Notes: generated from the sequence alone by a model not told the origin. Counted from the stretch's first letter, positions 8,330 to 17,433 are shown. The stretch: 64,000 bases of DNA from Actinoallomurus oryzae (GCF_039541955.1 NZ_BAABHF010000016.1:310001-374000); one strand, 5' to 3'. Translations and numbers: made by a program.

Positions 8330-9808
8330 TCAGCGCGGGGTCACGGGCTGGGTGGTGGGTGTGAGGACCAGCAGGCGCAGCTCGTTCGGTTGCAGGGACA
8401 GGGTCTGGCTCGTGTAGCCGCTGGTGCGTGGCGCGATGACGAACTGCTCCACCGGCTTCAGGTCGCCCGAGTCCGAGTCATCGCCGATTTTGTACCGGGT
8501 CACCAGGATGTTCGACTTGCCGAACGCGCTCGGCAGGTGGGACAGGACGATCTTCGAGTTGTAGCCGGTCTGCTGCGTCCACTGATAGTTCCACGTCATC
8601 ACCGCGACTTTGGTCGGATCGGCGGCGGCCAGCCCGTACACGCCGATGCCCTGGGCGCTGAGCTGGTCCGACGTCGCCTTGTACCGGGTCGCGGGCAGCA
8701 TCGACTGCATCTGCATCATGTTGAAGTAGGGCCGCGGTACGCCGGTGCCGGTGTCGGCGAACATGTCCTTGCGGTCGTTGTCCGGGTGGTCGATGGTCCA
8801 GTGGAACGGCGTGACCGACTTCTGACCGAGGTAGTAGTAGTGCAGTGACGCCAGGCCCGCCGCCTGGATGTGGTAGTCGGCCGACAGGCCCAAGCTGGAG
8901 GCGCGGGATCCGGGGAAGACGCCGCTCTCGGTGACCAGGGCGGGAACACTCTTCAGCTTCCGGGCGGACAGCATGGAGTTCAGCTGCGAACGCTCCGTGG
9001 CGACGACCGCCGGGTCCATCTTCAGCTTGTCCCACGCACCGCCGGTGGTGTTGATCAGGTACTGGTGGTAGGAGACGAAGTCGAGCCGCTTGTTCGCGTC
9101 CGTGTCGGCGGCGTACAGGTCCAGGAAGGCGCCGATCCGGTTCGTGGTGAAGATGTCGGTCGTCGGCCCACCGATTTTGATCGCCGGGCCGGGCAGGTTC
9201 ATCGCGTTCACCGCGTTGACCATCTGGTAGGTGAACTTGTACTTCGGGTAGTACGCCGCGATGTCCGGCGGCTCGTTCTCCGACTCGAGGTACTCGATGG
9301 TCGGGAAATGCCGCTTGTAGTCGGCGAGCATGTCGCGCTCGGCGGCGAAGAGTTCGGCGCGCGAGAACGTGCCCTTGGTGACCAGCGGGTCGTAGTCGGA
9401 GCGCCAGTTGAGCACCAGCGACTTCGACCACGAGGAGTACGCCTGCAGGTAGTCGTACCACTTGGCGTAGTCCGGCTTCTTGTTCGCCACGTCGTACGCC
9501 TGGTCGAACTCCAGCCACACCCGCGACCGGTCGAGCTTCAGGCCGCTCAACTCGGCGCTCGTCTTCGTACCGTATTTCCAGCTGTTCGGCGTCGCGCTCA
9601 GCTCACCGCCGGGCCGGAACGGAAACGCGCCCTGACTCTGCGACAGGTCGACGCGTACGGCGTTCGCGACCGGCGACGCGGCGGCGTCGGCGTTCGAGCG
9701 CATCGACGCGGTGGAGGACGCGGGTTCCCGCACCGCGGCCCATGTCGCGATACCCGCCACCAGCGCGAGTGACGACACTCCCGCTCCGACCCGGACCAAC
9801 CTGCCCAC
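8330..9808 (-). CDS. Secreted clan GH-A glycoside hydrolase (GH39-like)
   Basis: A 492-residue exported protein. An N-terminal membrane-type signal (GVSSLALVAGIATWAAV) precedes a low-complexity linker and then a (beta/alpha)8 barrel. The two catalytic carboxylates of clan GH-A are recognisable: the acid/base in ESENEPPD (Glu179) and the nucleophile in LVTESGVFPG (Glu294). They are separated by about 115 residues, as in beta-xylosidase/iduronidase-like families. A C-terminal beta domain (VAVMTWNYQW onward) is typical of GH39-like enzymes. The substrate is not determinable. It is monocistronic, with a strong terminator and an upstream palindrome at 9956. Confidence 0.75.
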   Translation of the reverse strand: MGRLVRVGAGVSSLALVAGIATWAAVREPASSTASMRSNADAAASPVANAVRVDLSQSQGAFPFRPGGELSATPNSWKYGTKTSAELSGLKLDRSRVWLEFDQAYDVANKKPDYAKWYDYLQAYSSWSKSLVLNWRSDYDPLVTKGTFSRAELFAAERDMLADYKRHFPTIEYLESENEPPDIAAYYPKYKFTYQMVNAVNAMNLPGPAIKIGGPTTDIFTTNRIGAFLDLYAADTDANKRLDFVSYHQYLINTTGGAWDKLKMDPAVVATERSQLNSMLSARKLKSVPALVTESGVFPGSRASSLGLSADYHIQAAGLASLHYYYLGQKSVTPFHWTIDHPDNDRKDMFADTGTGVPRPYFNMMQMQSMLPATRYKATSDQLSAQGIGVYGLAAADPTKVAVMTWNYQWTQQTGYNSKIVLSHLPSAFGKSNILVTRYKIGDDSDSGDLKPVEQFVIAPRTSGYTSQTLSLQPNELRLLVLTPTTQPVTPR

Positions 9809-9955
9809 TCGTCCTCCTGAAGACGTTCGACGCGTCGCCGTACGGGCGCGCGCTCATCGGGATCCCCGTTCCGCGGATCAATACGAACCGCCCGACCCCG
9901 CATCGACAATGCGGGCGCCGGGCTGAGGCGGCACGTTAGCGGCCTGCGGTTTACG

Positions 9956-9970
9956 TTCGGTATAGCCGAA
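9956..9970. promoter_or_regulatory. 15-bp palindrome upstream of the glycoside hydrolase
   Basis: ttcgg-tatag-ccgaa is an exact inverted repeat about 150 bases upstream of the hydrolase start. Its size and symmetry suit a dimeric regulator. No regulator gene is adjacent, so the binding protein is unknown. Confidence 0.35.
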
Positions 9971-10108
9971 ATCCGGCCCTCCGCCGCCGAGCCCGTCTCC
10001 GGTAGCCGAGGTCGCCGAACCGGGCGGGCGGTGCTCGAACGGCCGCCGCCGGGCCGGGGCAGGCCCGCCGACCCGCCGCGAGGACGCGCCACAAAATCGG
10101 CGTGGAAG

Positions 10109-10151
10109 ATCCATTGTTATGGATTGCATCAAGTGATCAAATCGAGTGATC
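10109..10151. promoter_or_regulatory. Inverted and direct repeats, possible operator
   Basis: atccat-tgtt-atggat (10109-10124) is an exact inverted repeat. It is followed by the direct repeat agtgatc at 10132-10138 and 10145-10151, 13 bases apart. The cluster sits in the A+T-richest part of the spacer and could control the membrane protein/symporter pair or the opposing glycoside hydrolase. Confidence 0.35.
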
Positions 10152-10360
10152 GTGGGTTCGTTCCACCATCGGCGATGAGGTGGCTCGATGACCAGACGCT
10201 TACCCCGGGCGGCCGTCGCGTCCCGACCGGCGCGGCTGCCGAGGCCGCGCGCCGTCGATCGAAGCGATCGCTCCCCCGGCCTCCGCCGTCGCGGGCGGTG
10301 ATGCGGCATCGAGAGCCGCCGAGATGGTGATCTCCCTGCAACCCCCACGGAAGGAGCCCC

Positions 10361-10588
10361 ATGCGCATCAAGCTGATCCTGCTCGGCGTGGTCGTCGTGG
10401 CACTGGTCGCGACGGTCTGGCTGCCCTTCGTCAACTCCTCGTCCCTGTGGCTCGGCCTCCCCTCGATCATGGTCTGGACGGCCGCCTGGGTCCTGGGCCT
10501 CACCCTGGTCCTGGCCCTCATCGAGTTCAGCCGCGCGGACGCGAACGAGACCGATGACGTCGACGCGACGGACGGAGGCCGGCCATGA
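10361..10588 (+). CDS. Small two-helix membrane protein paired with the symporter (DUF3311-like)
   Basis: A 75-residue protein with two predicted membrane helices (LILLGVVVVALVATVWLPF and a second from MVWTAAWVLGL) and a charged tail. Small proteins of this kind (DUF3311/DUF485-like) commonly precede sodium:solute symporters for short carboxylates and are thought to be accessory subunits. The gene has a good SD (aaggagc). Its stop overlaps the linker repeat that leads into the symporter gene, so the two are probably co-transcribed. The family assignment rests on size, topology and context. Confidence 0.75.
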   Translation: MRIKLILLGVVVVALVATVWLPFVNSSSLWLGLPSIMVWTAAWVLGLTLVLALIEFSRADANETDDVDATDGGRP

Positions 10589-10644
10589 CCGAGCGGTGCG
10601 AGGGAATCAAGGACGCGCGGTGGTCGGCGAAGGAGGTCTCATGA
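10585..10644 (+). repeat. Dispersed linker repeat (second copy) with a 19-codon mini-ORF
   Basis: The start of this segment matches the linker at 269-301. It again overlaps the stop of the gene upstream, and it leads to a strong SD and an ATG about 56 bases later. Here the mini-ORF (MTERCEGIKDARWSAKEVS) is out of frame with the symporter and its TGA overlaps the symporter ATG, a clean termination-reinitiation arrangement. Confidence 0.55.
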
Positions 10645-12080
10645 CCACGACCCTGGTCGTCACGCTCGTCGGCATCGTCGTGATCGCCGTCCTCGGCTTC
10701 GTCGGCCGCCGCAGCACCGGCGACCTGTCCGAATGGACGGTGGCCGGTCGTGGCTTCGGCGCCATGACGATGTGGTTCCTGCAGGCCGGAGAGGTCTTCA
10801 CGACGTTCACGTTCCTCGGTATGGCCGGCCTGGCCTTCACCGGTGGAGCCGCCGCCCTGTACGCGCTGCCGTACGTTCCGCTCGCGTACGCCGGCCTGTA
10901 CTTCCTCGGCCCGGTCATCTGGCGACGGGCGCGGGACCGCGGCCATCTCACCCAGGCCGACTTCCTCGCCGACCACTACGACTCGCGGTTGCTCGGGCGG
11001 CTCGCCGCGCTGTGCGGCGTGGTCTTCCTGATCCCCTATCTTCAGCTGCAGATCACCGGGCTCGGTCTCGCCGTCCAGCTGGCCACCGGCGACAAGACCT
11101 CCAGCGATGTCAGCATCATCATCGCGTTCGTGCTCGTGGTGGCGTTCGTCCTCTGGGCGGGCATCCGCGGCGTCGCGACGACCTCGTATTTCAAGGACGC
11201 CCTGATGCTCGTCGTGCTGCTGGTCCTGCTGATCGCCATTCCGGCGCACTTCACCGGCGGCATCGGCCCGACGTTCGACAAGATCCTGGCCGCTCACCCG
11301 GACATGCTCAAGGTGCACGCGGGTGAGAACGACACCGCCTGGTTCTTCAGCAGCATGGTGTCCTCGACCATCGGCGTCCTGTTCATGACGCTCCCGCACC
11401 AGTGGCCGGCGCTGCTCTCGGCGAGGTCGCCCAAGGCCGTACGCCGCAACTATGTGTTCCTCCCGGTGTACTCGATCGCCCTGGCGCTCCCGATGATCAT
11501 CGGATTCACGGGGATCCTCGCGCTGCCGAAGAACTCCGGCAGCAACGGCGTGCTCCTGACGCTCGCCGGTCAGGCGTTTCCCGGCTGGTTCGTCGGCATC
11601 GTGGTGGTGGCGACGGCCGCGACCGCGATGGTGCCGGCGGCCGGGCTCATCGTCGGGATGTCCACGCTGATCGCCCGTAATCTCGTCGGCACCCGAAGCG
11701 AGCGCAGCCAGATCGCCGTGAACCATGTGTCGGTCGTCGTCGTCACCGGCTTCGCTCTGATCACCGCGCTCGTACGCCCGGATCTCCTTGCCAACCTGCT
11801 GTTGCTGACCTACTCGGGGCTCGACCAGCTGATCCCGGCGATCGTCCTGGCGTTGTTCGCCCGCAGGATCGTGGGCCTGTGGCCGGTACTGTCCGGCCTG
11901 CTGGTCGGCGAGGCGGTCGTGATCTGGCTGACCTTCAGCGACGTCTACCAGGGCCACGTCAACGTGGGACTGATCGGGCTCGTGCCGAACGTGGTCGTCG
12001 TCGCCATCGGCGCGGCGCTGGAACGTACCCTCGGCGGCAGGCCGGCCGGGCTCTCGCACGAGGCCACCGGGCGCGCCTAG
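10641..12080 (+). CDS. Sodium:solute symporter (SSS family, carboxylate-type)
   Basis: A 479-residue integral membrane protein with roughly 13 hydrophobic helices, the usual size for SSS transporters. The first helices and the loop GRRSTGDLSEWTVAGRGFG match family members such as the monocarboxylate permease MctP and PutP-like carriers. YFKDALMLVVLL and GLIVGMSTLIARNL are further conserved regions. It should couple Na+ influx to uptake of a small organic solute; the substrate is not evident from sequence. The ATG at 10641 follows aaggagg. Pairing with the small membrane protein upstream supports the MctP-like subgroup. A strong hairpin follows the gene. Confidence 0.9.
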   Translation: MTTTLVVTLVGIVVIAVLGFVGRRSTGDLSEWTVAGRGFGAMTMWFLQAGEVFTTFTFLGMAGLAFTGGAAALYALPYVPLAYAGLYFLGPVIWRRARDRGHLTQADFLADHYDSRLLGRLAALCGVVFLIPYLQLQITGLGLAVQLATGDKTSSDVSIIIAFVLVVAFVLWAGIRGVATTSYFKDALMLVVLLVLLIAIPAHFTGGIGPTFDKILAAHPDMLKVHAGENDTAWFFSSMVSSTIGVLFMTLPHQWPALLSARSPKAVRRNYVFLPVYSIALALPMIIGFTGILALPKNSGSNGVLLTLAGQAFPGWFVGIVVVATAATAMVPAAGLIVGMSTLIARNLVGTRSERSQIAVNHVSVVVVTGFALITALVRPDLLANLLLLTYSGLDQLIPAIVLALFARRIVGLWPVLSGLLVGEAVVIWLTFSDVYQGHVNVGLIGLVPNVVVVAIGAALERTLGGRPAGLSHEATGRA

Positions 12081-12096
12081 CCTACGGACGACGGCG

Positions 12097-12134
12097 CACA
12101 GGGCACCCGAAGCCGCCGCTCCGGGTGCCCTGTG
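12097..12134. terminator. Bidirectional hairpin between convergent genes
   Basis: A perfect 13-bp stem (12097-12109 with 12122-12134) with a 12-base loop starts 17 bases after the symporter stop and lies just beyond the end of the opposing reductase remnant, so it can serve both strands. Confidence 0.75.
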
Positions 12135-12154
12135 ACCGCCGGGGCATCGGCCGG

Positions 12155-13113
12155 TTACGCGGCCGCCCAGGAGGCACGTTCGGCGACGAGCCGGCGCAGT
12201 CCGTACATCTCACGCGGGTGGTTCCAGCCGAGGACCCCGACCACCGTGCCGTTGCGGGCGTAGGCGGCGGTGAAACGGCCGTCGGCGGGGAGGAGGCGAC
12301 GTCTCCGGCGGCGTAGATACCGGGAGCCGCGCGGCAGAACCGATCGCACGTCACCCCGTCCCCCAGCCGCAGGCCCGAACCCTCCAGCCGGCCGGTCGCG
12401 GGATCCGAGCCGATGGCCAGGACAACCACGTCGGCCGGCAGCAGGGTGTCATCGGCCAGTTCGACCCCGGTGGCCCGGCCGCCCGCGCCCCGCAGACGGC
12501 GGACGGGCACCCCGCAGCGCAGCACGGTGCCGTGGTCGCGGTGCAACGCGGCGACGAGCGCGCCGACCCGGTCGCCGAACGGGCGGAGCACCGGCCGCGG
12601 GCCGGCCAGGGTGACCTCCGCGCCCATCGTCCGGGCCGTCACCGCCACCTCGGTCCCCAGGAACCCGGTGCCCACGACGACGACCCGCGGCCCGGCGAGC
12701 AGCGCCGCGCGCAGGGCGACGGCGTCGTCGAGGGTCCGCAGCACATGAACCCCGGCCAGGTCGCCGCCGGGCAGGCGACGGGGAGTGAGACCCGTGGCGA
12801 TGACCAGGCCGTCGAAATCGATCGGGTGGCCGTCGCCGATGTGCACCTGACGACCGGTGATGTCCAGGCCGGTGGCGGCCCGGCCGAGCCGGATGTCGGC
12901 GCCGAGCCCGGCGAGCGCCTCGGGCGAGCGCAGGGCGGTGCGTCCGGCCTCCCACGTGCCGGCGAGGACCTGCTTGGACAGCGGCGGCCGGTCGTACGGC
13001 GCATGCCGCTCGTCACCGATCAGCGTCAGCCTTCCGTCGTAGCCACGACGGCGGAGTGCCTCCGCGGCGGTCAGGCCCGCCGCCGAGGCGCCGACGATGA
13101 CGATCCGGTTCAC
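12155..13113 (-). pseudogene. FAD-dependent ferredoxin reductase, internally deleted and frameshifted
   Basis: The GTG at 13113 opens a normal ferredoxin reductase: RIVIVGASAAGLTAAEAL (FAD GxGxxG-type fold), PYDRPPLSKQVL, then VVVVGTGFLGTEVA (NAD(P)H site), and the second FAD motif GIYAAGDVAS near residue 270. Straight after that motif the C-terminal segment DGRFTAAYARNGTVVGVLG appears in another frame at about 12290. The stretch that normally lies between them, including the EHW/Q-rich FAD contact (some 70 residues), is missing. The original frame runs on into an artificial basic tail. The enzyme is therefore almost certainly inactive. It overlaps the ferredoxin gene by GTGA and would have reduced it for the P450. 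Confidence 0.8.
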
Positions 13114-13307
13114 TCCTCCTCCACCGTGATCGCCAGAGCCGGGCAGAGCATGGCGGCCTCCCGGACGTCGTCCTCCCGTCCGGCGGGCACGTCGGGGTCG
13201 AGCAGGACGACGATGCCGTCCTCGTCGCGCTGGTCGAAGATGCCGGCGGCGGCGAGCACGCACTGGCCGGAGGCCACACACTTGTCCTGGTCGATCGTTA
13301 CCTTCAT
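13110..13307 (-). CDS. P450-type ferredoxin ([3Fe-4S])
   Basis: A 65-residue ferredoxin with ligands KCVASGQCVLAAAGIF and AMLCPALAI. That is three cluster cysteines, with Ala-containing spacing in place of a fourth, typical of the small [3Fe-4S] ferredoxins encoded beside Streptomyces CYP105-type P450s. The ATG at 13307 follows a strong aaggagg. It lies between the P450 and the reductase remnant. The gene is intact, although both its electron donor and its acceptor appear broken, so it may be an orphan or serve another P450. Confidence 0.9.
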   Translation of the reverse strand: MKVTIDQDKCVASGQCVLAAAGIFDQRDEDGIVVLLDPDVPAGREDDVREAAMLCPALAITVEEE

Positions 13308-13339
13308 CAAGGCCTCCTTCGCGTTGTCGTTCGCCGTGG

Positions 13340-14585
13340 TCACCAGGCGACGGGGAGCTCGTACACGCCGTAGACGAGTGCGTCGTGCTTGAAGGGCACC
13401 TGCTCCAGGTCCACCGCCAGGCGCAGGGTCGGGATCCGGCGGTAGAGCGTGCCGTACACGACCTGCAGCTCGACCCGGGCCAGCGGCTGCCCGAGGCACT
13501 GGTGCACACCGAAGCCGAAGGCGATGTGCCGCCGGGCGTCGCGCCGGAGGTCGAGCCGGTCGGGGTCGGCGAACACGGTGGTGTCGCGGTTGCCGATGTC
13601 GTTGGCGAAGACGATGCCCTCGCCGGCGCGGATGGTCCGGCCGCCGACCTCGATGTCCTCGAGCGCGACGCGTCGCCGCCCGCTGTGCACGATGGTCAGG
13701 TAGCGCAGGAGCTCCTCGACCGCGCCGGCGATCAGCTTGGGATCGTCGGTCTCCCGCAGCCGGGCGAGCTGGTCCGGGTGGCGCAGCAGCGCGAGAGTGC
13801 CCAGCGCGATCATGTTCGCGGTCGTCTCGTGGCCGGCGGTCAGCAGCAGGCGGCCCATCATCGCCGCCTCGTGCCGGGACAGCTCCCCGGTGGCGACGCG
13901 CTGTACGGCCAGCTGGGACAGCAGGTCCTCGCACGGGTGGGCCTGTTTGTCGGCGACCAGCCGCTCGAGGTACTCGACCAGCCGGTGCTGGGCCGCCAGG
14001 GCCTCCTCCGGTGCGGTGGCGCGGTTGACGAGCAGCCGGCTGTTCCGCTGGAAGAAGTCATGGTCGGCGTACGGCACGCCGAGCAGCTCGCTGATCACCA
14101 GCGAGGGCACCGGCAACGCGAACGCCTCGACCAGGTCCACGGGTGCCGGGCCGGCGAGCATGTCATCGATCAGGCCGTCCACGATCTTCTGGACGGCGGG
14201 CCGGAGCGCTTCGACCCGCTTGATGGAGAACGGGGGCCGTCACCATCCGGCGCAGACGCGCGTGCTCCGGGTCGTCGACGTTGATGAAGGTCCGCGACTC
14301 CTTGCGGACCGTCATCTGACCCGGGGTGGTGTGGGGGTAGTTCGGGAGGCCGGAGTCCGCGCTGATCCGGGGATCGGACAACAGGGCCCGCTGGTCGTCG
14401 TAGCGGCTGATCAGCCAGGGGGTGCTGCCGTCCCACAGCCGGACCCGGGTGATGGGGGCGTCGGCCCGCAGCGCGCGCAGGGCCGGCGGCGGGTCGAACG
14501 GGGAGCCGGTCGCCCGGGGCATCGGGAATCGCGGCACCTCGGCCGAAGGAGTGCTCGTCGTGGTGGTCGCCGAGTCGGCGCTCAT
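13340..14585 (-). pseudogene. Cytochrome P450 (CYP105-like) with a one-base frameshift
   Basis: The N-terminal frame from the ATG at 14585 encodes SAEVPRFPMPRATGSPFDPP, the I-to-C-helix region and INVDDPEHARLRRMVTAP. It then slips. The remaining frame continues with FSIKRVEALRPAVQKIVD and carries all later landmarks: AGHETTANMI (oxygen-activation threonine), EELLRYL (ExxR), and FGFGVHQCLGQPLARVEL (heme Cys). The slip coincides with a run of five G at 14232-14236 (plus strand), where four would restore the frame. The joined protein would be about 414 residues, normal for CYP105. A homopolymer sequencing error remains possible, but the neighbouring reductase is also broken, which favours real decay. 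Confidence 0.85.
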
Positions 14586-14712
14586 GGTTCTCCGTCCTCT
14601 CGACGCGTCCGTTGCGTGATCAGCGGCGGCACGCGTAAGCGCGAGGTCGCGGCCCGCGGCCGGCGGAGGGAGCCCGGCCTCAAGGCCGGAACGCGGGGGG
14701 TCGAGGCGTCGG

Positions 14713-15138
14713 TCACGAGCCCGTCCCGTCGTCCGTGGCGGAAGGCTGCCCGGCGGCGTGGATCAGCCGCCGCACGATCGGCAAGGCCGTCCGCATGGCC
14801 GAGCCCAGCGCCTCGCGCTCCTCCGTGGGGAGGGCGGCCAGGAGCCCGGCCAGCCGGGCGTGCCGCGCCTGTCCGCGCTCGGCCAGGACTCCCCGCCCGG
14901 TCTCAGTGATCGTGACGAGAGCGACGCGCCGGTCCTCGGGGTCGCTCATCCGTGCGACCAGGCCGTCGCGTTCGAGCCGCTGCACCAGCTGGGTCATCGA
15001 TGGCTGGGCGACGCCTTCCGCCACGGCCAGTGCGGTCAGCCGGATGGGACCTTCCCGCTCCACCCTGGCGAGGGTCGAGGCGGTGGTGAGACTCATGGCC
15101 TGACGGTTCGACAGGTGCCTCGCCATCAACGCCGTCAC
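14713..15138 (-). CDS. MarR-family transcriptional regulator
   Basis: A 141-residue winged-helix protein. LTTASTLARVEREGPIRLTA begins the DNA-binding domain, PSMTQLVQRLERDGLVARM is the recognition helix and wing entry, and DPEDRRVALVTITETGR is the signature wing of MarR proteins. The GTG at 15138 is preceded by ggaggg; an ATG at 15126 is the alternative. The N-terminal dimerisation helix is slightly short for the family. It lies upstream of, and in the same direction as, the P450 cluster with a 127-base gap, so it probably regulated that cluster. The ligand is unknown. Confidence 0.88.
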   Translation of the reverse strand: MTALMARHLSNRQAMSLTTASTLARVEREGPIRLTALAVAEGVAQPSMTQLVQRLERDGLVARMSDPEDRRVALVTITETGRGVLAERGQARHARLAGLLAALPTEEREALGSAMRTALPIVRRLIHAAGQPSATDDGTGS

Positions 15139-15319
15139 GTACTGTCGAGGCCCTCCCCCGCCATGGCCGCCGAGGGAGTGCTCGCCGAGCTCGACGCCCT
15201 CACCGAACCGGCGACCGGCGGGGACCAGGGCGGAGGAGAGCGCCGCGGTCCGGCGATCGCGCGACGCCGGGGTCCGTCACGGGGCGGATCGCCGTCGTCT
15301 GGTCCCCGTCGGTGCCGGC

Positions 15320-15730
15320 TCAGTCCTCGTCGTCGTCGTGGGCTGAGGGCCGGTCGATCTCGTTCTCGATGATCTTGCCGGTCCCGGCGTCGATGGTCAG
15401 TTCCCGGTGGGGGCCGTTCGCCGGTGTCAGTTCGACCTCCCAGGCAGCGGTGCCGTGCTCATCCTCGATCTCGATCGAGGTGATCGTGGCTCCGGGCACC
15501 GCTCCGCGCGCGATCTCGCCGGCTCGTTCCAGGCTGATCTTGGTGTTGGCGGGGGTGGCCGTGGCGGCGGTGCCGTGATCGTCGCGACCGGGCGCGTCGT
15601 CGTGGTGGTCGCCTCTGTGCGCGCCGGCGGTGGCCGGGTGGGAGTGGTCCTCGGCGGCGAGCGCGATGCCGCCGGTGGCGATGACGGCCGCGGCGGCGAT
15701 GCCGACGCCGAGTGCGAGCTTGCGGTGCAT
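15320..15730 (-). CDS. Secreted PepSY-domain protein
   Basis: A 136-residue exported protein. A Sec signal peptide (KLALGVGIAAAAVIATGGIALA) is followed by a His/Asp-rich stretch (EDHSHPATAGAHRGDHHDD) that could bind metal. The PepSY domain runs from ISLERAGEIARGAVPGATI to TIDAGTGKIIENEID. PepSY proteins linked to two-component systems act in the envelope as inhibitors or sensors. It follows a good SD (ggggagg). It is oriented like the response regulator/kinase pair at 18233-20193 and is separated from it only by the composite IS element, so the three genes probably once formed one operon. Confidence 0.88.
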   Translation of the reverse strand: MHRKLALGVGIAAAAVIATGGIALAAEDHSHPATAGAHRGDHHDDAPGRDDHGTAATATPANTKISLERAGEIARGAVPGATITSIEIEDEHGTAAWEVELTPANGPHRELTIDAGTGKIIENEIDRPSAHDDDED

Positions 15731-15822
15731 GAGATGCCTCCCCTGATCGGGTTCGTGGTCGTACGTGTCTCAGGGTGGGGCCGGCGGTGATAGGGAGGCG
15801 CTGTGGCGAGCCTAAGGACGGG

Positions 15823-15826
15823 TTAA
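15823..15826. repeat. Left target-site duplication TTAA
   Basis: TTAA directly precedes the left inverted repeat of the composite element, and the same four bases follow the right end at 18233. It fits the YTAR target rule of the IS701 family. Confidence 0.7.
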
Positions 15827-16145
15827 TACTGCAACGGCACTCGGGTGGTCTGTAGTGGATCATGGATTGTCGATGTGGTTGCTGAGGAGCTGGATCGGGT
15901 GCATGCGCGGATCGCGGGCCGGTTCACCCGGTCCGAGCCGCGCCAGCGGGTGCGGGAGTATGTGTCCGGGCTGGTCGCGGGGCTGGAGCGTAAGAACGGC
16001 TGGACGCTTGCCGAGCATGCCGGTGCCCTGTCACCTGATGGGATGCAGCGGATGTTGCGGGGGCGGCGGATTGGGACATCGATGGCGTCCGGGAGGATCT
16101 GCGGGACTACGTCATCGAGCATCTGGGCGACCGTGAGGGTGTGCT
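15827..16145 (+). pseudogene. IS701-family transposase, 5' fragment (copy 1)
   Basis: The first 319 bases nearly equal the start of copy 2 (17434-17750) and encode VVAEELDRVHARIAGRF and SPDGMQR, the transposase N-terminus. A 2-base length difference plus a substitution near 16056-16070 breaks the frame. All similarity stops at about 16145, before the DDE catalytic region. Only the left inverted repeat remains functional-looking. Confidence 0.8.
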
Positions 16146-16292
16146 CCGGGCGGGGGCTGACCCCACCATGCTCATGGGTTCCAGCGACACGGCCAACAGA
16201 CGTGCCAGCCGTATTAAATGATCGGCCGCGTGACCGAATGATGGGACTTCAAGAGGGCACCACAGCGCCCATCATTCACCGAAGGATCAGTC

Positions 16293-17237
16293 ATGTCCCG
16301 CACTCCCCTCAAGCGCCGCCGGCACGCGTACCGGGTTCTGTCCGCTCTCGCCCTGCTTCCCCTGGCCGCCGGTGCCGTCACGGCCTGCAAGAGCAACGAC
16401 TCAAGCTCGCAGCAGGCCGCGGCCTCACCCTCGGCCACGTCATCCGCCTCACCGGGAGTCGGACAATCCGTCGGGTCGAAGCTGTACATGCTCCCCCATG
16501 ACGGGCACCGGCTCGCCTTCTACGTCACCCGAGGAAGCGGCCGCACGATCGTCCTGGACTCGGGCGGCGGTGAGGACGCCTCCTACTGGAAGGACCTCGT
16601 CCCCAAGCTTCACGCGGCCACCGGCGCCACCGTCATCACATACGACCGGGCCGGTATGGGGAAAAGCGACGTGGTGCCCGGCGCGTGGAAGGCCGAGAGC
16701 GCCGCCGGCGACCTTGAGTCGGGGCTTGAGCAGTTGGGCGTCACCAGGGACGTGACCCTGGTGTCCCACTCGGAGGCCGGCGAGGTCGCGAGCTACTTCG
16801 CCGAGGAGAACCCGAGGGTGCTCTCCGGTGCGGTGCTGGTCGACGCCGACCTCCCCCAGTTCTTCACGGACGAGGAGATCACCCGTGTGGTGGCCGCAAG
16901 CCGGTCGCAAGTCGAGGCGGCGAAGAAGGACCCCGACAAGCCGGCGAACCGCCAGCTCATCTCCACGGCGGAGAACTACCTCCCCGCGCACCGGGCATAC
17001 CACAAGGTCGGCTGGCCGGACTCGGTACCGGTGACGGTCATCGTCTCGGAGAAGACCCCGTTCGACGGATCCCCCGTGGACGCCCAGCGCTGGCGCGACG
17101 CCGCCGCTTCGTTCGTCAATGCCGGCCCCGACCGGACGCTCGTCACCGCCAAGGGGAGTTCCCACGACGTGCCGAAGGACCGCCCCGCTCTCGTGCTCAA
17201 GGAGGTCGAAGACATGGTCGCCGCCGCACCGCGCTGA
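16293..17237 (+). CDS. Alpha/beta hydrolase lipoprotein
   Basis: A 314-residue exported hydrolase. The N-terminus RVLSALALLPLAAGAVTAC ends in a lipobox, so it is probably anchored to the outer face of the membrane, followed by a Ser/Ala-rich linker. The fold shows VLDSGGGEDASYW (oxyanion loop), the nucleophile elbow VSHSEAGEV (S-x-S-x-x-G in place of the usual G-x-S-x-G), LSGAVLVDADLP, and a terminal histidine in GSSHDVPKD. The gene has its own short spacer (16146-16292) and an SD (gaagga). It is the passenger gene between two defective IS701-like copies, suggesting recent acquisition. Substrate unknown. Confidence 0.85.
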   Translation: MSRTPLKRRRHAYRVLSALALLPLAAGAVTACKSNDSSSQQAAASPSATSSASPGVGQSVGSKLYMLPHDGHRLAFYVTRGSGRTIVLDSGGGEDASYWKDLVPKLHAATGATVITYDRAGMGKSDVVPGAWKAESAAGDLESGLEQLGVTRDVTLVSHSEAGEVASYFAEENPRVLSGAVLVDADLPQFFTDEEITRVVAASRSQVEAAKKDPDKPANRQLISTAENYLPAHRAYHKVGWPDSVPVTVIVSEKTPFDGSPVDAQRWRDAAASFVNAGPDRTLVTAKGSSHDVPKDRPALVLKEVEDMVAAAPR

Positions 17238-17433
17238 CCCTGCCCCCGGCACAGCCCGGCGCACCCGGCCCTTCGGTATCCGATGGCACGTCCCGCCAGG
17301 TCGCTCCGTTCGCCCCACCGGACAGGCCCTGACGTCTGGCCGGCAGATCGGGCGGGACGGCACAGGGTGCTGCGCCTCGCGTGGTCGGCCGCACGCCGAG
17401 GAGGCGCCCACCCGAGTCCTGTCGCGGGCCTAG

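Larger units (their letters stand above)
9809..10360. other. Divergent intergenic region, no gene seen
   Basis: The 552 bases between the glycoside hydrolase (leftward) and the small membrane protein (rightward) contain no convincing ORF. The part around 10090-10160 is noticeably A+T-richer than its surroundings and holds two kinds of repeat, listed separately. It is the most likely place for both promoters. Confidence 0.6.

Noticed and set aside
10527..12059. 510-codon minus-strand frame across the symporter
   Set aside because: The opposite strand encodes a clear membrane transporter; the shadow protein is Asp/Gly/Arg/His-rich and not protein-like.
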